Position numbers and translations under genes: made by a program. Shown here piece by piece: positions 54,007 through 63,729 of a DNA stretch of 64,000 nucleotides (position 1 is its first letter; each line of letters opens with the position of its first letter). The notes beneath the pieces are model-generated. The model was not told the DNA's origin. It was given only the letters and a program-made list of their open reading frames with translations, and did no database searches. The stretch is from Flavobacteriaceae bacterium (GTDB taxonomy: Bacteria; Bacteroidota; Bacteroidia; Flavobacteriales; Flavobacteriaceae), in NCBI GenBank assembly GCA_014075215.1, contig CP046177.1:4030501-4094500 (forward strand). The letters run 5' to 3'.

Positions 54007-54850
54007 ATTTCAGGACGGGTCAATATTAGAAGACAATCCTATATCCAGGGAAGGATTAAATTTAGAGGTATTGATACCTAAGTGTGTTCCGATATTGAAT
54101 TGAATATTTCTTTTTTTACTCAACAAAAATGCTGGATAATAGAAGTGATTCAACTCAATTCCGCTAAAGATAAAATCCCCGTTTTTTAATTCCATTACAC
54201 GCCCGTTTCTGTCGGTATATTTTATATGTCCCTGATTTAATCCGTAATATTTTCTCCCAAAAGGGTCTTCGCCACCTGCAATATTGCTGTGAAACCATTC
54301 TATACTTTCATCACCGGTAAAAAATGAAAAAGGGTAATTCCCTTTCGTTATCAAATAGGTCCGAAAGGTAATTCCCAGTTCGTGATTTTTTGCAAGTCTG
54401 GTAGCATAATCAAACCGGAATCCTTTGTAAACAGCGTCAATAACAATATTCATATATTCGGCTGGAGTAGTCGCCTGATCTACAAATGTAAAACGCCGGT
54501 CAAACCATATTACCTGGCTCAGTTGTTGCCGTACATCCGGATCTTTGGGGAAATAAGCTTCTACAAAAGGGTGAAAATTATTTCCGCTTTCCAAAGAAAA
54601 CCGAAAGGTACTTTTTTGAGGAGGGCCTTCTTTAAAATTTTGATTGATGCGAGCACTAAAAATCCCAAAATGATGTGTAGAAACCAAGCTTGATTTTTCA
54701 ATGCCATTCTTTAGGTTAATGCTATCTTTCTTTTGCCCGAATAAAAAGAAACATAGAAACAACGCAACCAAAGAACACTCTATTTGGGTGCATAACATTT
54801 TGTCGCGAAATAGTTATTTTTAAGGATTAACTTTTAAAAGCGACACCATT

Positions 54851-55063
54851 ATGATTAGCGAAGAGGAATTTTTAGCCCAAGCCAAGAAGCGTTATCAAGC
54901 GATAGCAAAATTATCAAACATAAAGAGTTACTATGATTACGAAAAGACTTTTGATCAAATATGGACGGACTATGGTCGAGAGGTTTTAGAGAGAAGTATA
55001 AGCGAACCATCTAAAGACAGGCGTAAAAAAAAACTTATCACGTTACGGAAAGATAGAGATTAA
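54851..55063 (+). CDS. ISKra4-family transposase, N-terminal ORF (copy 2)
   Basis: 70 residues, identical to the product of 41928-42140. The A9 run near 55025 is preserved, again leaving the two ORFs in different frames. Confidence 0.85.
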   Translation: MISEEEFLAQAKKRYQAIAKLSNIKSYYDYEKTFDQIWTDYGREVLERSISEPSKDRRKKKLITLRKDRD

Positions 55064-55115
55064 CAACACTCATCCCTTTAGTGAAAAAGTCAATGGATTT
55101 AAGATAAGTCCCTAT

Positions 55116-56057
55116 ATGCAAAACAAAATGATTTATATTGGTCAAAACGATTGTTATGGAGATGGTCATGAAGTTTTATCGAATCTTCTAGGTGTTTCAG
55201 TCAATGCGATGCAGCTTTACAGAGTCACAGACTTTTATGGTGGTTTATTAGAGCAAGAAAAAGTATTGGAGGTTGATGCCGTTGAACCTGATATTCTTAA
55301 GGTAGATAACCAAGAGTGCATATATGCTATGGTCGATGGGTCGATGCTTTTCACTCGGGAAGAGGCTTGGAAAGAAGTAAAATTAGGCAGAATTTTTAAA
55401 CAGAGTAGCTGTATGGACATATCAAATAAACGTGGATGGATACGCCATTCGTTGTATGAAGCATATTTAGGCAAAGCTGATAAGTTTACAGATAGAATGG
55501 ATAGATACTTAGGCTGTTACAGGAGTATTGATAAGCGACTGATTTTTGTTGGTGATGGTGCTAGATGGATATGGAAATGGGTAGATCAACATTACCCTTT
55601 TGCCACACAAATATTGGATTGGTATCATGCTTTAGAACATTTACACGATTTTGCTAAGGTTTGTCTCTCTAATCAAGAGTCATATAACAGTTGGGTTGGT
55701 CAACAGGAGCAACTACTAAAAAACAGTCAAGTAAATCAAGTCATTGAGAATATCAAAAACTTAGAATTGACAAAGCAAAATCAACGTAAACAACAAAGCC
55801 AACTTATCACATATTATACCGAAAATAGGTCGCGTATGGACTATCAGCAATATCAAAATACAGGAGCAGGTATTATAGGATCTGGAGCCATAGAAGCAGC
55901 TAACAGGGAGGTTGTTCAAAAAAGAATGAAACTCTCTGGACAACGTTGGTCTAAAATTGGAGCTCAAAATATGCTCACATTAAGAACAACTAAACTGAGT
56001 GATAAATGGAACAAAGTAGTTAACCTAATCTGTACTGAGAAAAATAAAGCTGCTTAA
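55116..56057 (+). CDS. ISKra4-family transposase, main ORF (copy 2)
   Basis: 313 residues with the same catalytic motifs as copy 1 (GDGARWIWKWVDQHYPFA, DWYHALEHL, GSGAIEAANREVVQKRM). The frame is open upstream of the ATG back to the A9 run, supporting a fused product. Confidence 0.92.
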   Translation: MQNKMIYIGQNDCYGDGHEVLSNLLGVSVNAMQLYRVTDFYGGLLEQEKVLEVDAVEPDILKVDNQECIYAMVDGSMLFTREEAWKEVKLGRIFKQSSCMDISNKRGWIRHSLYEAYLGKADKFTDRMDRYLGCYRSIDKRLIFVGDGARWIWKWVDQHYPFATQILDWYHALEHLHDFAKVCLSNQESYNSWVGQQEQLLKNSQVNQVIENIKNLELTKQNQRKQQSQLITYYTENRSRMDYQQYQNTGAGIIGSGAIEAANREVVQKRMKLSGQRWSKIGAQNMLTLRTTKLSDKWNKVVNLICTEKNKAA

Positions 56058-56205
56058 AACGACAAAATGTTATGCACCCCTCTATTTTTAGCATGAAATA
56101 ACAACCGTAAAAGGTATATTGAGTTTAAAAATTAAATTTAGTAAGTTGATATTGAGGAGATAAAAATTCGTAATTGTGAAATTAAAATTTGTAATTTATA
56201 TCCGA

Positions 56206-57606
56206 TTACGCATTTAAAGGTTTTCCATCCCATGCAGCCTTTGCAGCCTCTTTTACAGCTTCCGAATAGGTAGGGTGTCCGTGACAAATCCTTGCCAAAT
56301 CTTCTGCAGCAGCTCTGTATTCCATAGCCACAGCAGCTTCCATAATTAAATCCGCAGCCCTGGCGCCTACCATATGCACACCTAGTATTTCATCGGTTTT
56401 TTTATCGGCTATTATTTTTACAAAACCATCGATATCGGCACTTGCTCTGGAACGTCCCAAAGCACGCATGGGAAATTTTCCCGACTTATACTCAATACCG
56501 GCTTCTTTTAATTCCTGTTCTGTTTTACCAACAGCGGCAACTTCCGGCCAGGTATATACAATCCCCGGAATTAAATGGTAATCAATATGTGGTTTTTGTC
56601 CTGCAATTGATTCGGCAACAACAACTCCTTCTTCTTCTGCTTTATGAGCTAGCATAGGACCTTTTACAACATCTCCTATAGCATAAATATTGGCGACATT
56701 AGTTTGCAAATGCGCATTGGTTACTATCTGACCTTTTTCGTTTACTTTAATGCCGACATTTTCCAAATGAAGGCCTTCCGTATAAGGTTTCCTACCTACG
56801 GAAACCAAACAATAATCTCCTTCAAATAAGACTGCCTCGCCTTTTTTATTGGTTGTATTTACAATGACTGTCTTACCTTTTTTCTCTACGGATTGTACTT
56901 GATGATTCGTAAAAAACCGAATTCCTTGCTTCTTGAGTACTTTTTGCAGTTCTTTGGAAATATCCGTATCCATTCCCGGAACAATTTTGTCCATATATTC
57001 AATAACGGCAACTTCCGCCCCTAAACGTTTATATACGGAACCTAGTTCCAATCCAATAACACCGCCGCCGATAACCAACAATTTTTTTGGGATTTCTTTT
57101 AGTTTTAAAGCTTCCGTAGACGTAATAATTTGCTCTTTGTCTATTTGAATAAAAGGCAAAGTAGCAGGCTTGGAACCTGTAGCAATAATGATGTTTGTTC
57201 CTTCAATCGTTTCTTCGGAGCCGTCATTTTTGGTTATTTTTATATGTGTGGCATCTACAAAAGAACCTGTTCCTTCAAAAACAGTAATATTGTTTTTCCC
57301 CATCAGGTATTTGATGCCTCCGGTAGTCTGTTGTACAACAGCTGCTTTTCTTTCTATCATCTTACTAAAATCTACTTTGGGCGTACCTACGGAGATTCCG
57401 TGGGCTTCAAAATGATGAATCGCATCGTGATAATGATGCGAAGAATCCAATAGTGCTTTTGACGGGATACATCCCACATTTAAACATGTGCCACCAAGTG
57501 TTGCATATTTTTCTACAATCGCAACATGAAGGCCTAATTGAGATGCTCTGATAGCAGCAATATACCCCCCGGGGCCTGAACCAATAACGATCAAATCGTA
57601 CTTCAT
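56206..57606 (-). CDS. lpdA: Dihydrolipoyl dehydrogenase
   Basis: E3 subunit of 2-oxoacid dehydrogenase complexes, 466 residues. FAD-binding GSGPGGYIAA at about 9-18, redox-active disulfide in GGTCLNVGCIPSK at about 38-50, NAD-binding GGGVIGLELGS near 180, and the His-Glu pair in CHGHPTYSEA near the C-terminus. Starts at the ATG at 57606, which begins MKYDLIVIGSGPGG; an in-frame start at 57717 would add an unrelated leader. Confidence 0.96.
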   Translation of the reverse strand: MKYDLIVIGSGPGGYIAAIRASQLGLHVAIVEKYATLGGTCLNVGCIPSKALLDSSHHYHDAIHHFEAHGISVGTPKVDFSKMIERKAAVVQQTTGGIKYLMGKNNITVFEGTGSFVDATHIKITKNDGSEETIEGTNIIIATGSKPATLPFIQIDKEQIITSTEALKLKEIPKKLLVIGGGVIGLELGSVYKRLGAEVAVIEYMDKIVPGMDTDISKELQKVLKKQGIRFFTNHQVQSVEKKGKTVIVNTTNKKGEAVLFEGDYCLVSVGRKPYTEGLHLENVGIKVNEKGQIVTNAHLQTNVANIYAIGDVVKGPMLAHKAEEEGVVVAESIAGQKPHIDYHLIPGIVYTWPEVAAVGKTEQELKEAGIEYKSGKFPMRALGRSRASADIDGFVKIIADKKTDEILGVHMVGARAADLIMEAAVAMEYRAAAEDLARICHGHPTYSEAVKEAAKAAWDGKPLNA

Positions 57607-57628
57607 TTTAATTGAATTTAGTAAAGTA

Positions 57629-57636
57629 CAAAAATA
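57629..57636 (-). promoter_or_regulatory. Candidate -7 element for lpdA
   Basis: TATTTTTG on the minus strand fits TAnnTTTG and ends 22 nt before the ATG. Confidence 0.4.
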
Positions 57637-57732
57637 CTCATTATTCTTAAACCCGGATGGTACATTAGAAAATCTATTACGGGTTAAAAGTGAAGTGGAA
57701 TTACTATCTTTAAACACTAAATCATATACCTT

Positions 57733-58205
57733 ATGAAAATTCTTAAAAAAGCACTTGTATTTCTGTTAATTATTTTTGTTATCATGCAATTTTTCAGCCC
57801 GGAAAAAAACCAGGGAGAAGCTATTTCTTTAGTTCCGTTTATCAATGAAACCAATCCACCGGAAGATGTGCATAAAATTTTAAAAGAAACCTGTTTTGAT
57901 TGCCATAGCGATATTACCCGATATCCTTGGTTAACCGTATTACTCCCATTAATTACTGGATGGACGGGCATATAGATCATGGAAAGGAAGAATTGAATTT
58001 CTCCAAATGGACCGAATATTCCTTGAAACGAAAAGAACACAAATTTGAAGAGTTGTGGGAAGAGGTGGCAAAGAAAAAAATGCCTTTAAATTCGTATACC
58101 TGGACACATGCGGAGGCAAACTTAACATCAGAGCAAATAGATGTCGTTGTGACCTGGGCAAAAAGCGTTCAAGAGCGTTATAAAGTACAATTAAACGTAC
58201 CATAG
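57733..58205 (+). pseudogene. Haem-binding domain protein with a frameshift
   Basis: N-terminal part 57733-57975: membrane anchor (ALVFLLIIFVIMQFF) and a c-type haem site CFDCHSDITRYPW. Just after it the frame is lost; the other frame continues NRITPINYWMDGHIDHGKEE to 58205 (SVQERYKVQLNV). A single missing base near 57930 explains this: the family has YPWYNRITPINYW. The whole would be about 157 residues. Either a recent mutation or an assembly error. Confidence 0.8.
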
Positions 58206-58208
58206 CTA

Positions 58209-59454
58209 TTGGCGAATCAGCATGTTTTAATAATAGGAAATACCTGGGCTGAACCTAATTCTTCTGCTGCAGGTGTCAGGATGTTTCAGCTAATTGAACT
58301 ATTTCTGAAACAAGATTGGAAAATTACGTATGCTTGTGCCGCTGCTAAAACTAAAAATGCATTGGATCTTTCCAAACACGGAATAAAAGTAGTTTCTATT
58401 GAATTAAACAGCGGCTCATTTGATGAATTTTTGGTAGCTATAAAACCTTTCATGGTTGTTTTTGACCGTTTTATAACGGAAGAACAGTTTGGCTGGCGCG
58501 TTACTGAAAATTGCCCGGAAGCCTTAAAAATACTAGATACAGAAGATTTGCATTGCCTTAGAAAAACCAGAGAAAAAGCAGTTATGGAAAATCGCAGGTT
58601 TGAAGTATCTGATTTATTGCATACTGATATTGCCAAACGAGAGATGGCTTCTATTTTACGATGTGATGTGTCGTTGATTATCTCTCCTTTTGAAATGGAG
58701 TTGCTACAAAACACGTTTAAAATTGATAAACGTATGCTACATTATATCCCGTTTATGATCTCACCAATAAAAGAAGAAACTACTCAACATCTGAAGTCTT
58801 TTGAAGAAAGAAGTCATTTTGTATTCATGGGTAATTTTAAACATGCTCCAAATGCAGATGCGGTATGGTATCTGAAAAACCACATTTGGAAAGGGATTCG
58901 GGAAAAAATCCCGGCAGCTGAATTACATATTTACGGAGCGTATCCTACACAACGGATTTTACAAATGCATGATTCAAAGGGAGGTTTTATGGTAAAAGGC
59001 TATGTAGAAGATGCCGAATCTGCCATTCAAAGTATCAGGGTAATGTTGGCCCCTTTACGGTTTGGTGCAGGAATTAAAGGGAAATTTGTACAAGCCATAC
59101 TAAATGGAACCCCCTAATGTAACTTCCGGGATAGGAGCAGAAGGAATGCATGGAAATGTACCATGGTGTGGTTTTGTTGAAGATGATTCAACGAAATTTG
59201 TAGAGAAAGCAGTTGAATTGTATACTAAAAAAGATCTTTGGGAACTTGCCCGGCAAAATGGCGTGAAAATCATCAATTCTTTATGTGAAAAAGAAAAATC
59301 AGGAGCACTATTGATTCGCAAAATAAAAACCTTACAAACACATCTTACCGGGCACAGGGTGCAAAATTTTATGGGAAGTGTACTTCAATACCATACATTA
59401 CAGAGCACAAAATACATGAGTAAATGGATTGAGGAAAAGAACAGATATATATAA
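58209..59454 (+). pseudogene. Glycosyltransferase (GT1/GT4-like) with a frameshift
   Basis: Frame 1 (58209-59117, TTG start) reads HVLIIGNTWAEPNSSAAGVR, has a nucleotide-sugar-transferase look (FVFMGNFKHAPNADAVWYL, LHIYGAYPTQRILQM, MLAPLRFGAGIKGKFVQAIL) and stops after NGTP. The next frame goes on NVTSGIGAEGMHGNVPWCGF to 59454. One extra C in a C5 run at about 59110 accounts for the break. It starts three bases after the haem-binding gene. Possible acceptors are unknown. Confidence 0.82.
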
Positions 59455-59470
59455 ATAGTTATTTTTTTAA

Positions 59471-60460
59471 TTGATTACCCACTTTTATACCAGTATTGAT
59501 GAGTGACAGCTACTACCAGTCTATCAAATAGTCTTTCAGCGAAATAGCGTCTGTTGAGTTTATAGCAGAACTCGTCAAGATAATTCTGCAAATATTTTCC
59601 TTTAATTTTATGGTAAATACCTAACAGAGTGCGTTTTGCATTACTTATGGCTATATGCACCGATTTTAGTGTGGTAATAGTGGTTTCTTTATTTGATTTT
59701 TCAGTAATGTGTACTTCCACATAATCACCTATGTCTACATAAGACGTGCTTTTGTCGCTAAAAACAATGCATGTATCATCAAAATTACTATCAATAAGCG
59801 TGTTGACTTCTTCTTTTTTATGAGTATCCAAAACTTTCATTTTAAAATAACGACATTGTTTGGATTGTTTCCCAGTCTTTAAATCTTCTAAAGGTACAGA
59901 CTCTGCCATTACCGCTACGTTAGATTGTTTTTGACTGCCTCTGCCTATTTTAAGCTTTTGTCTGTCGGATTCTTTTGTTGCCACAGTAAAGTAAGCTTGA
60001 TCAAACTCAATCATATCTTCAAGGTCGTATAAATTATCTCGTTTTCCCATAGCCGAACGTATTCTGTGCATAAGAGACCATATAGTGGTATAACGTGTAT
60101 GGTTGAGCTGACGTTGTAATTCGGCAGCAGAAATACCTTTTTTACTAAAAGTCATAAATGCCATAGCGAGATACCAAGTACGAATAGGTAAATTGGAGTT
60201 CTCCATCATAGTACCGCTGCGTAGAGTAGTTCTAAAACCACAATAAGAACATTGCCACATCCATTTAGACTTTAACCAATAGTGCTTTTTTGATTGACAT
60301 TTTTTGCAAATGACTCCTTCTTTTGAACGAGCCAACTTCATATGTGATTTACAGGAAAACTCATCTGGAAATTGTTCAATAAAATGTAGTAAATTCATAA
60401 TTCTAAACTTTATATTAAGATACGAATTTTTAAATTAGTGGCATAATTAAGTGTAATCAA
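59471..60460 (-). mobile_element. IS1595-family element, copy 2 (intact)
   Basis: 990 bp, one base shorter than copy 1 at 25594, with ends TTGATTACCCACTT and TTGATTACACTT (reverse complement). No obvious target duplication. It probably produced, or shares a recent ancestor with, the inactivated copy. Confidence 0.87.
59475..60398 (-). CDS. IS1595-family transposase (intact copy)
   Basis: 307 residues: zinc-ribbon CKKCQSKKHYWL and CSYCGFRTTLRSGT (about 32-62), then an ISXO2-like DDE domain with the first Asp in EFDQAYF (about 132) and a lysine/serine-rich middle. Single uninterrupted frame, six A/T in the homopolymer that has seven in copy 1. Confidence 0.93.
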   Translation of the reverse strand: MNLLHFIEQFPDEFSCKSHMKLARSKEGVICKKCQSKKHYWLKSKWMWQCSYCGFRTTLRSGTMMENSNLPIRTWYLAMAFMTFSKKGISAAELQRQLNHTRYTTIWSLMHRIRSAMGKRDNLYDLEDMIEFDQAYFTVATKESDRQKLKIGRGSQKQSNVAVMAESVPLEDLKTGKQSKQCRYFKMKVLDTHKKEEVNTLIDSNFDDTCIVFSDKSTSYVDIGDYVEVHITEKSNKETTITTLKSVHIAISNAKRTLLGIYHKIKGKYLQNYLDEFCYKLNRRYFAERLFDRLVVAVTHQYWYKSG

Positions 60461-60558
60461 ATAAAGTTTTTGAATTTGCTAAAAAGTTTAAACGAGTTCT
60501 ATGGTTATCAGTGTTGAAATATGAAAATTTAAGATATCGTTTGCGCAATTTTATCGCT

Positions 60559-60566
60559 TATATTTG
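60559..60566 (+). promoter_or_regulatory. Candidate -7 element for holB
   Basis: TATATTTG fits TAnnTTTG, with TTTG 15 nt upstream at 60540-60543 as a possible -33 box (slightly short spacing). It ends only three bases before the ATG at 60570, so the transcript might be leaderless. Confidence 0.4.
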
Positions 60567-60569
60567 CAT

Positions 60570-61712
60570 ATGCTTTTCAGTCAAGTTATTGGTCAGGAAC
60601 ACATCAAAAAGCACCTGCAAATCTCTGCAAATAACGGTCGTATTCCGCATGCTCAGTTATTTATTGGCAAAGAAGGCTCCGGAACGTTACCTATGGCCAT
60701 AGCTTATGCCCGGTATATTCTGTGTAATTTTTCTGAAAATACAGCTAGTTGTAATTTGAAATGTGAAAAATTACAACATCCTGATCTGCATTTTGCTTTT
60801 CCCGTAGCTGCAAATAATGTGGTAAAAACGCACCCTGTCAGTGATTTGTTTTTAGAAGATTGGCGAAACTTTATAAACACACAAGTATACGGCGGATTGT
60901 TTGACTGGCTACAGCAAATTGGTGTGGAAAATAAACAAGCGATCATGGGTGTGGACGAAGCGAAGGTCATTGTAAAAAAATTACAATTAAAATCGTATGA
61001 AGGGGGTTTTAAAGTGCTCATTATCTGGATGGCTGAGAAAATGAATATTGCGGCTGCCAATAAGCTCCTAAAGTTAATTGAAGAACCTCCCGAAAAAACG
61101 GTCTTTCTGTTGGTTACGGAAGACGAAGAACAAATTATAGACACGATCAGATCAAGATGCCAGTTGCTACACTTTCCTTTGTTAAGCGAGCAGGATATGA
61201 TAACTGCTTTGATGGAAAGAGAAAAAGTTCCTGATAAAGAAGCTATTAAAATTGCTCACCAGGCCGATGGTAATTATAATAAAGCTCTCCAATTGCTACG
61301 TAATGATTCCAATAACTTAGTTTTTGAAGAGTGGTTCGTTACCTGGGTGAGAGCTGCTTTTAAAGCAAAAGGGAATGCTTCCGTTATACAACAATTGATT
61401 ATCTGGTCTGACACCATTGCCAAAACCGGCAGAGAAACCCAGAAGCAATTCTTACACTACTGTTTACACTTTTTCAGACAAGCTCTTTTATTAAATTATA
61501 AAAGCTCTGAGTTGGTTTTTATGGAAACACGAACCGGTTTTGATATTTCCAAATTTGCTCCTTTTGTACATGGAGAAAATATGTTAGCGATTGAAAAAGA
61601 ATTGAATGATGCACTATATCATGTGGAAAGAAATGGAAATGTAAAAATTATCTTACTGGATTTGTCTATGAAGTTAACCCGACTACTACATAAAAAAGAA
61701 GTACCTGTATAA
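60570..61712 (+). CDS. holB: DNA polymerase III delta' subunit
   Basis: Clamp-loader subunit of 380 residues from the ATG at 60570 (a TTG at 60564 is in frame). AAA+-like N-terminus FSQVIGQEHIKKHLQISANN, HAQLFIGKEGSGTLPMAIAY in place of a standard P-loop, a reduced Cys cluster (ASCNLKCEKLQHPD), AANKLLKLIEEPPEKTVFLL and DTIRSRCQLLHFP with the SRC sensor motif. It works with HolA and DnaX to load the sliding clamp. Confidence 0.93.
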   Translation: MLFSQVIGQEHIKKHLQISANNGRIPHAQLFIGKEGSGTLPMAIAYARYILCNFSENTASCNLKCEKLQHPDLHFAFPVAANNVVKTHPVSDLFLEDWRNFINTQVYGGLFDWLQQIGVENKQAIMGVDEAKVIVKKLQLKSYEGGFKVLIIWMAEKMNIAAANKLLKLIEEPPEKTVFLLVTEDEEQIIDTIRSRCQLLHFPLLSEQDMITALMEREKVPDKEAIKIAHQADGNYNKALQLLRNDSNNLVFEEWFVTWVRAAFKAKGNASVIQQLIIWSDTIAKTGRETQKQFLHYCLHFFRQALLLNYKSSELVFMETRTGFDISKFAPFVHGENMLAIEKELNDALYHVERNGNVKIILLDLSMKLTRLLHKKEVPV

Positions 61713-61902
61713 ATGCTTTCCTCATTTTATGTAATAAACCGGTATCCTCTTTTTTTGTAACTTAGCATAAATCTTGGGGTATTTATTGCTGTTTAAAGTT
61801 TTAAGTTAAAAGTTCACCCGATAACTCTCATAAAATACAGGGAAACCATATTATTTTTTGAGAAAAACAGAAATTAAAATAATAGTACAAAAGAACAATC
61901 GT

Positions 61903-62367
61903 ATGAAATTAGGAATATCACTTTTCATCATTATAGGATTGGCAACCTGCAATTCATTAAAACTTGAAAAAAATCCGGTATTTAAAATAATAGGAGGAAC
62001 TTATAATAATTGGGTAGGCGGCCAACCGGGGATCAGTGGAATACGAATGGTTATCGAATATGAGTCTGCTAAAAAAATAGATTTCAAAGGCATCTATTTT
62101 TCAAATAAATATACAAAAGCAGAACTGAAACAGGAAAAAAATAAAATGTATGTAGTTGCTCATTTTGATACTTCAACCAGACAATCTAACGATAGAATCT
62201 TAGACAGAGATCCAAAAAAAGAGATGAATAACAAGCTTCCTGATATTCATATACCTCCTTTTGAAATTAAGGAAAATGAAGCTATCATTTTTTATATGGA
62301 AGGAACAAAGAAAAAATATGTGAAAGTCTCAAATTTAAAAAAAACAGACACCGTATTTTTTCCGTAA
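61903..62367 (+). CDS. Small lipoprotein of unknown function
   Basis: 154 residues from the ATG at 61903, with a lipoprotein signal (LFIIIGLATC, Cys at about 16). The mature part is mixed beta (IIGGTYNNWVGGQPGISGIR) and ends in a short tail. A TTG at 61858 would give a non-signal leader, so I prefer 61903. I do not recognise the family. Confidence 0.68.
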   Translation: MKLGISLFIIIGLATCNSLKLEKNPVFKIIGGTYNNWVGGQPGISGIRMVIEYESAKKIDFKGIYFSNKYTKAELKQEKNKMYVVAHFDTSTRQSNDRILDRDPKKEMNNKLPDIHIPPFEIKENEAIIFYMEGTKKKYVKVSNLKKTDTVFFP

Positions 62368-62589
62368 TAGAAACCATCTTGACTTTTTCTATTTCATAAG
62401 AAAGAAATTAAAATACTGATAATCAAATATTTACTATTCATTTTTTGAATAGTATTTTTTTTGGCACGCAATTTGAAAACCCAATACTATATTTATAATA
62501 GAGTTTAAAGTTTGAAAGTCTCAAGTTAAAAGTTCGCTCAATTTTTTTTAAGACACTGAGAAAAATTAAAATAATATAAAGCAACAGGT

Positions 62590-63456
62590 ATGAAAACAAT
62601 AAAACTACTTTTAATATTAGCAACATCAGGAATATTGTTTAATTCCTGTACAGTTATTGTAGATGATGTCTTTGACAATTCTATTTCTTTAGAGGAATTA
62701 ATGACAAGCTACGATTTATGGTATGTAGATTATCACAGAACTTCAGGAACAGGAGATGTCCCGTTTATGTCCAAAGCATTTACTATTTCATTTTTAAATG
62801 GAAGGTTCCATGCAAATAATAATATTGCGGATATTGGCATAACAGGGAATGGACTGGGAATTGTTGTGGGTAGTTATTTCACAAACAGAGGGCTTTTAGA
62901 AATCCATCACGATGTAGACGGAAGACATGATTTTGATGTAATACAGGTATCTCCGAATGAAATAAGGATATACGACAGTTATCAGAATGTAAGTTATTAT
63001 CTGGTAGGGTATCAAAGAAACCGCTTTGATTATGATATGTTATTTTATGAAAACATAGAATATTTTTTACAAGAGTATATTGCCTGGGAAAGGATATCAA
63101 TTGGCAATTCAGGACCTCCGGCAGTTTTTGACGATGAAAATTACCTGCAGTTTACACCGGAAAATAATACAACATTTTATTCATCACATGATGCTTCCGG
63201 CACAAATATTGACGCTATTTCATGGGATTTTACAGGTTCTTATCAGGTGTATGATGTACAAGGATACCAGGATCTTAAAATTTTAACACTTAATTATGAC
63301 AGTGGAGATACTGAAGAGTTTGAATTAAGCGTTATAAATGACGGACGAGTTCGTTTATTTAATGTAGTATCCGGGACAACGTATGATTTTTCCGGTAGAG
63401 GATTCATCCGGTTCTTAAGAGGAGAAAAAAAAGCAGCTGACCTTGTAAGGTTGTAA
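62590..63456 (+). CDS. Putative lipoprotein of unknown function
   Basis: 288 residues with a lipoprotein signal (LLILATSGILFNSC, Cys at about 20). The first half (about 34-155) resembles a lipocalin-like layout with YDLWYVDYHRTSGTGDVPFM and a second similar unit (WDFTGSYQVYDVQGYQ) near 215. Both units end in strands; possibly a repeated beta domain. No name can be given. Confidence 0.68.
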   Translation: MKTIKLLLILATSGILFNSCTVIVDDVFDNSISLEELMTSYDLWYVDYHRTSGTGDVPFMSKAFTISFLNGRFHANNNIADIGITGNGLGIVVGSYFTNRGLLEIHHDVDGRHDFDVIQVSPNEIRIYDSYQNVSYYLVGYQRNRFDYDMLFYENIEYFLQEYIAWERISIGNSGPPAVFDDENYLQFTPENNTTFYSSHDASGTNIDAISWDFTGSYQVYDVQGYQDLKILTLNYDSGDTEEFELSVINDGRVRLFNVVSGTTYDFSGRGFIRFLRGEKKAADLVRL

Positions 63457-63577
63457 GGAATAACGGAAGAAAACGAACTAAAGTGAAAAGAGAAATAAAA
63501 AACAGAAAATATATAAAGTAAAGTTTGGTTAGTTGATTTTTGGTTGGTTATTTCTCAATAACCAATTAAAAGAGAAG

Positions 63578-63604
63578 CCGCTCTCATCAGGAGCGGTTTT
63601 TTTA
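63578..63604 (+). terminator. Rho-independent terminator
   Basis: CCGCTC (63578-63583) pairs with GAGCGG (63591-63596) around a seven-base loop and is followed by a T-run, about 120 nt after the lipoprotein gene stop. Confidence 0.82.
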
Positions 63605-63729
63605 ATTTAGATACGTTATAACATTCCTGAGAAAAAAGTATCTTTAGCAAAAAATGTAATACCAAAATGAATACTAAAGTGGTATAATGACACAATTAAC
63701 AGCATTTATTCAACAATGGTAAATAAAAA

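Larger units (their letters stand above)
52714..54022 (-). mobile_element. IS3-family element
   Basis: 1309 bp with imperfect ends TGTCTCGTCCTAAAATA (left) and TGACCCGTCCTGAAATA (right, reverse complement) and a 3-bp duplication ATA (52711-52713 and 54023-54025). It carries overlapping orfA and orfB. Confidence 0.92.
54786..56079 (+). mobile_element. ISKra4-family element (ISMich2-like), copy 2
   Basis: 1294 bp, the same length and 20-bp ends as 40912-42205 but in the opposite orientation. 8-bp target duplication CTCTATTT (54778-54785 and 56080-56087). Inserted at codon 4-5 of the outer-membrane-type gene. Confidence 0.93.
52263..56094 (-). pseudogene. Outer-membrane-type protein gene broken by IS3 and ISKra4
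   Basis: The true start is on the far side of ISKra4, at 56094: joined across the IS it reads MLKIECSLVALFLCFFLFGQ, a signal peptide. The body (54026-54777) has beta-rich segments such as HHFGIFSARINQNFKEGPPQ and GIELNHFYYPAFLLSKKRNI. IS3 interrupts after LSSN; removing it and one ATA duplication joins IVKKWVLKNGNEFRLGLGI and runs to the end, PDLQTGVSIKFPIGL at 52263. The uninterrupted protein would be about 415 residues. I do not recognise the family. The coding sequence otherwise has no lesions, so both insertions are recent. Confidence 0.8.
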
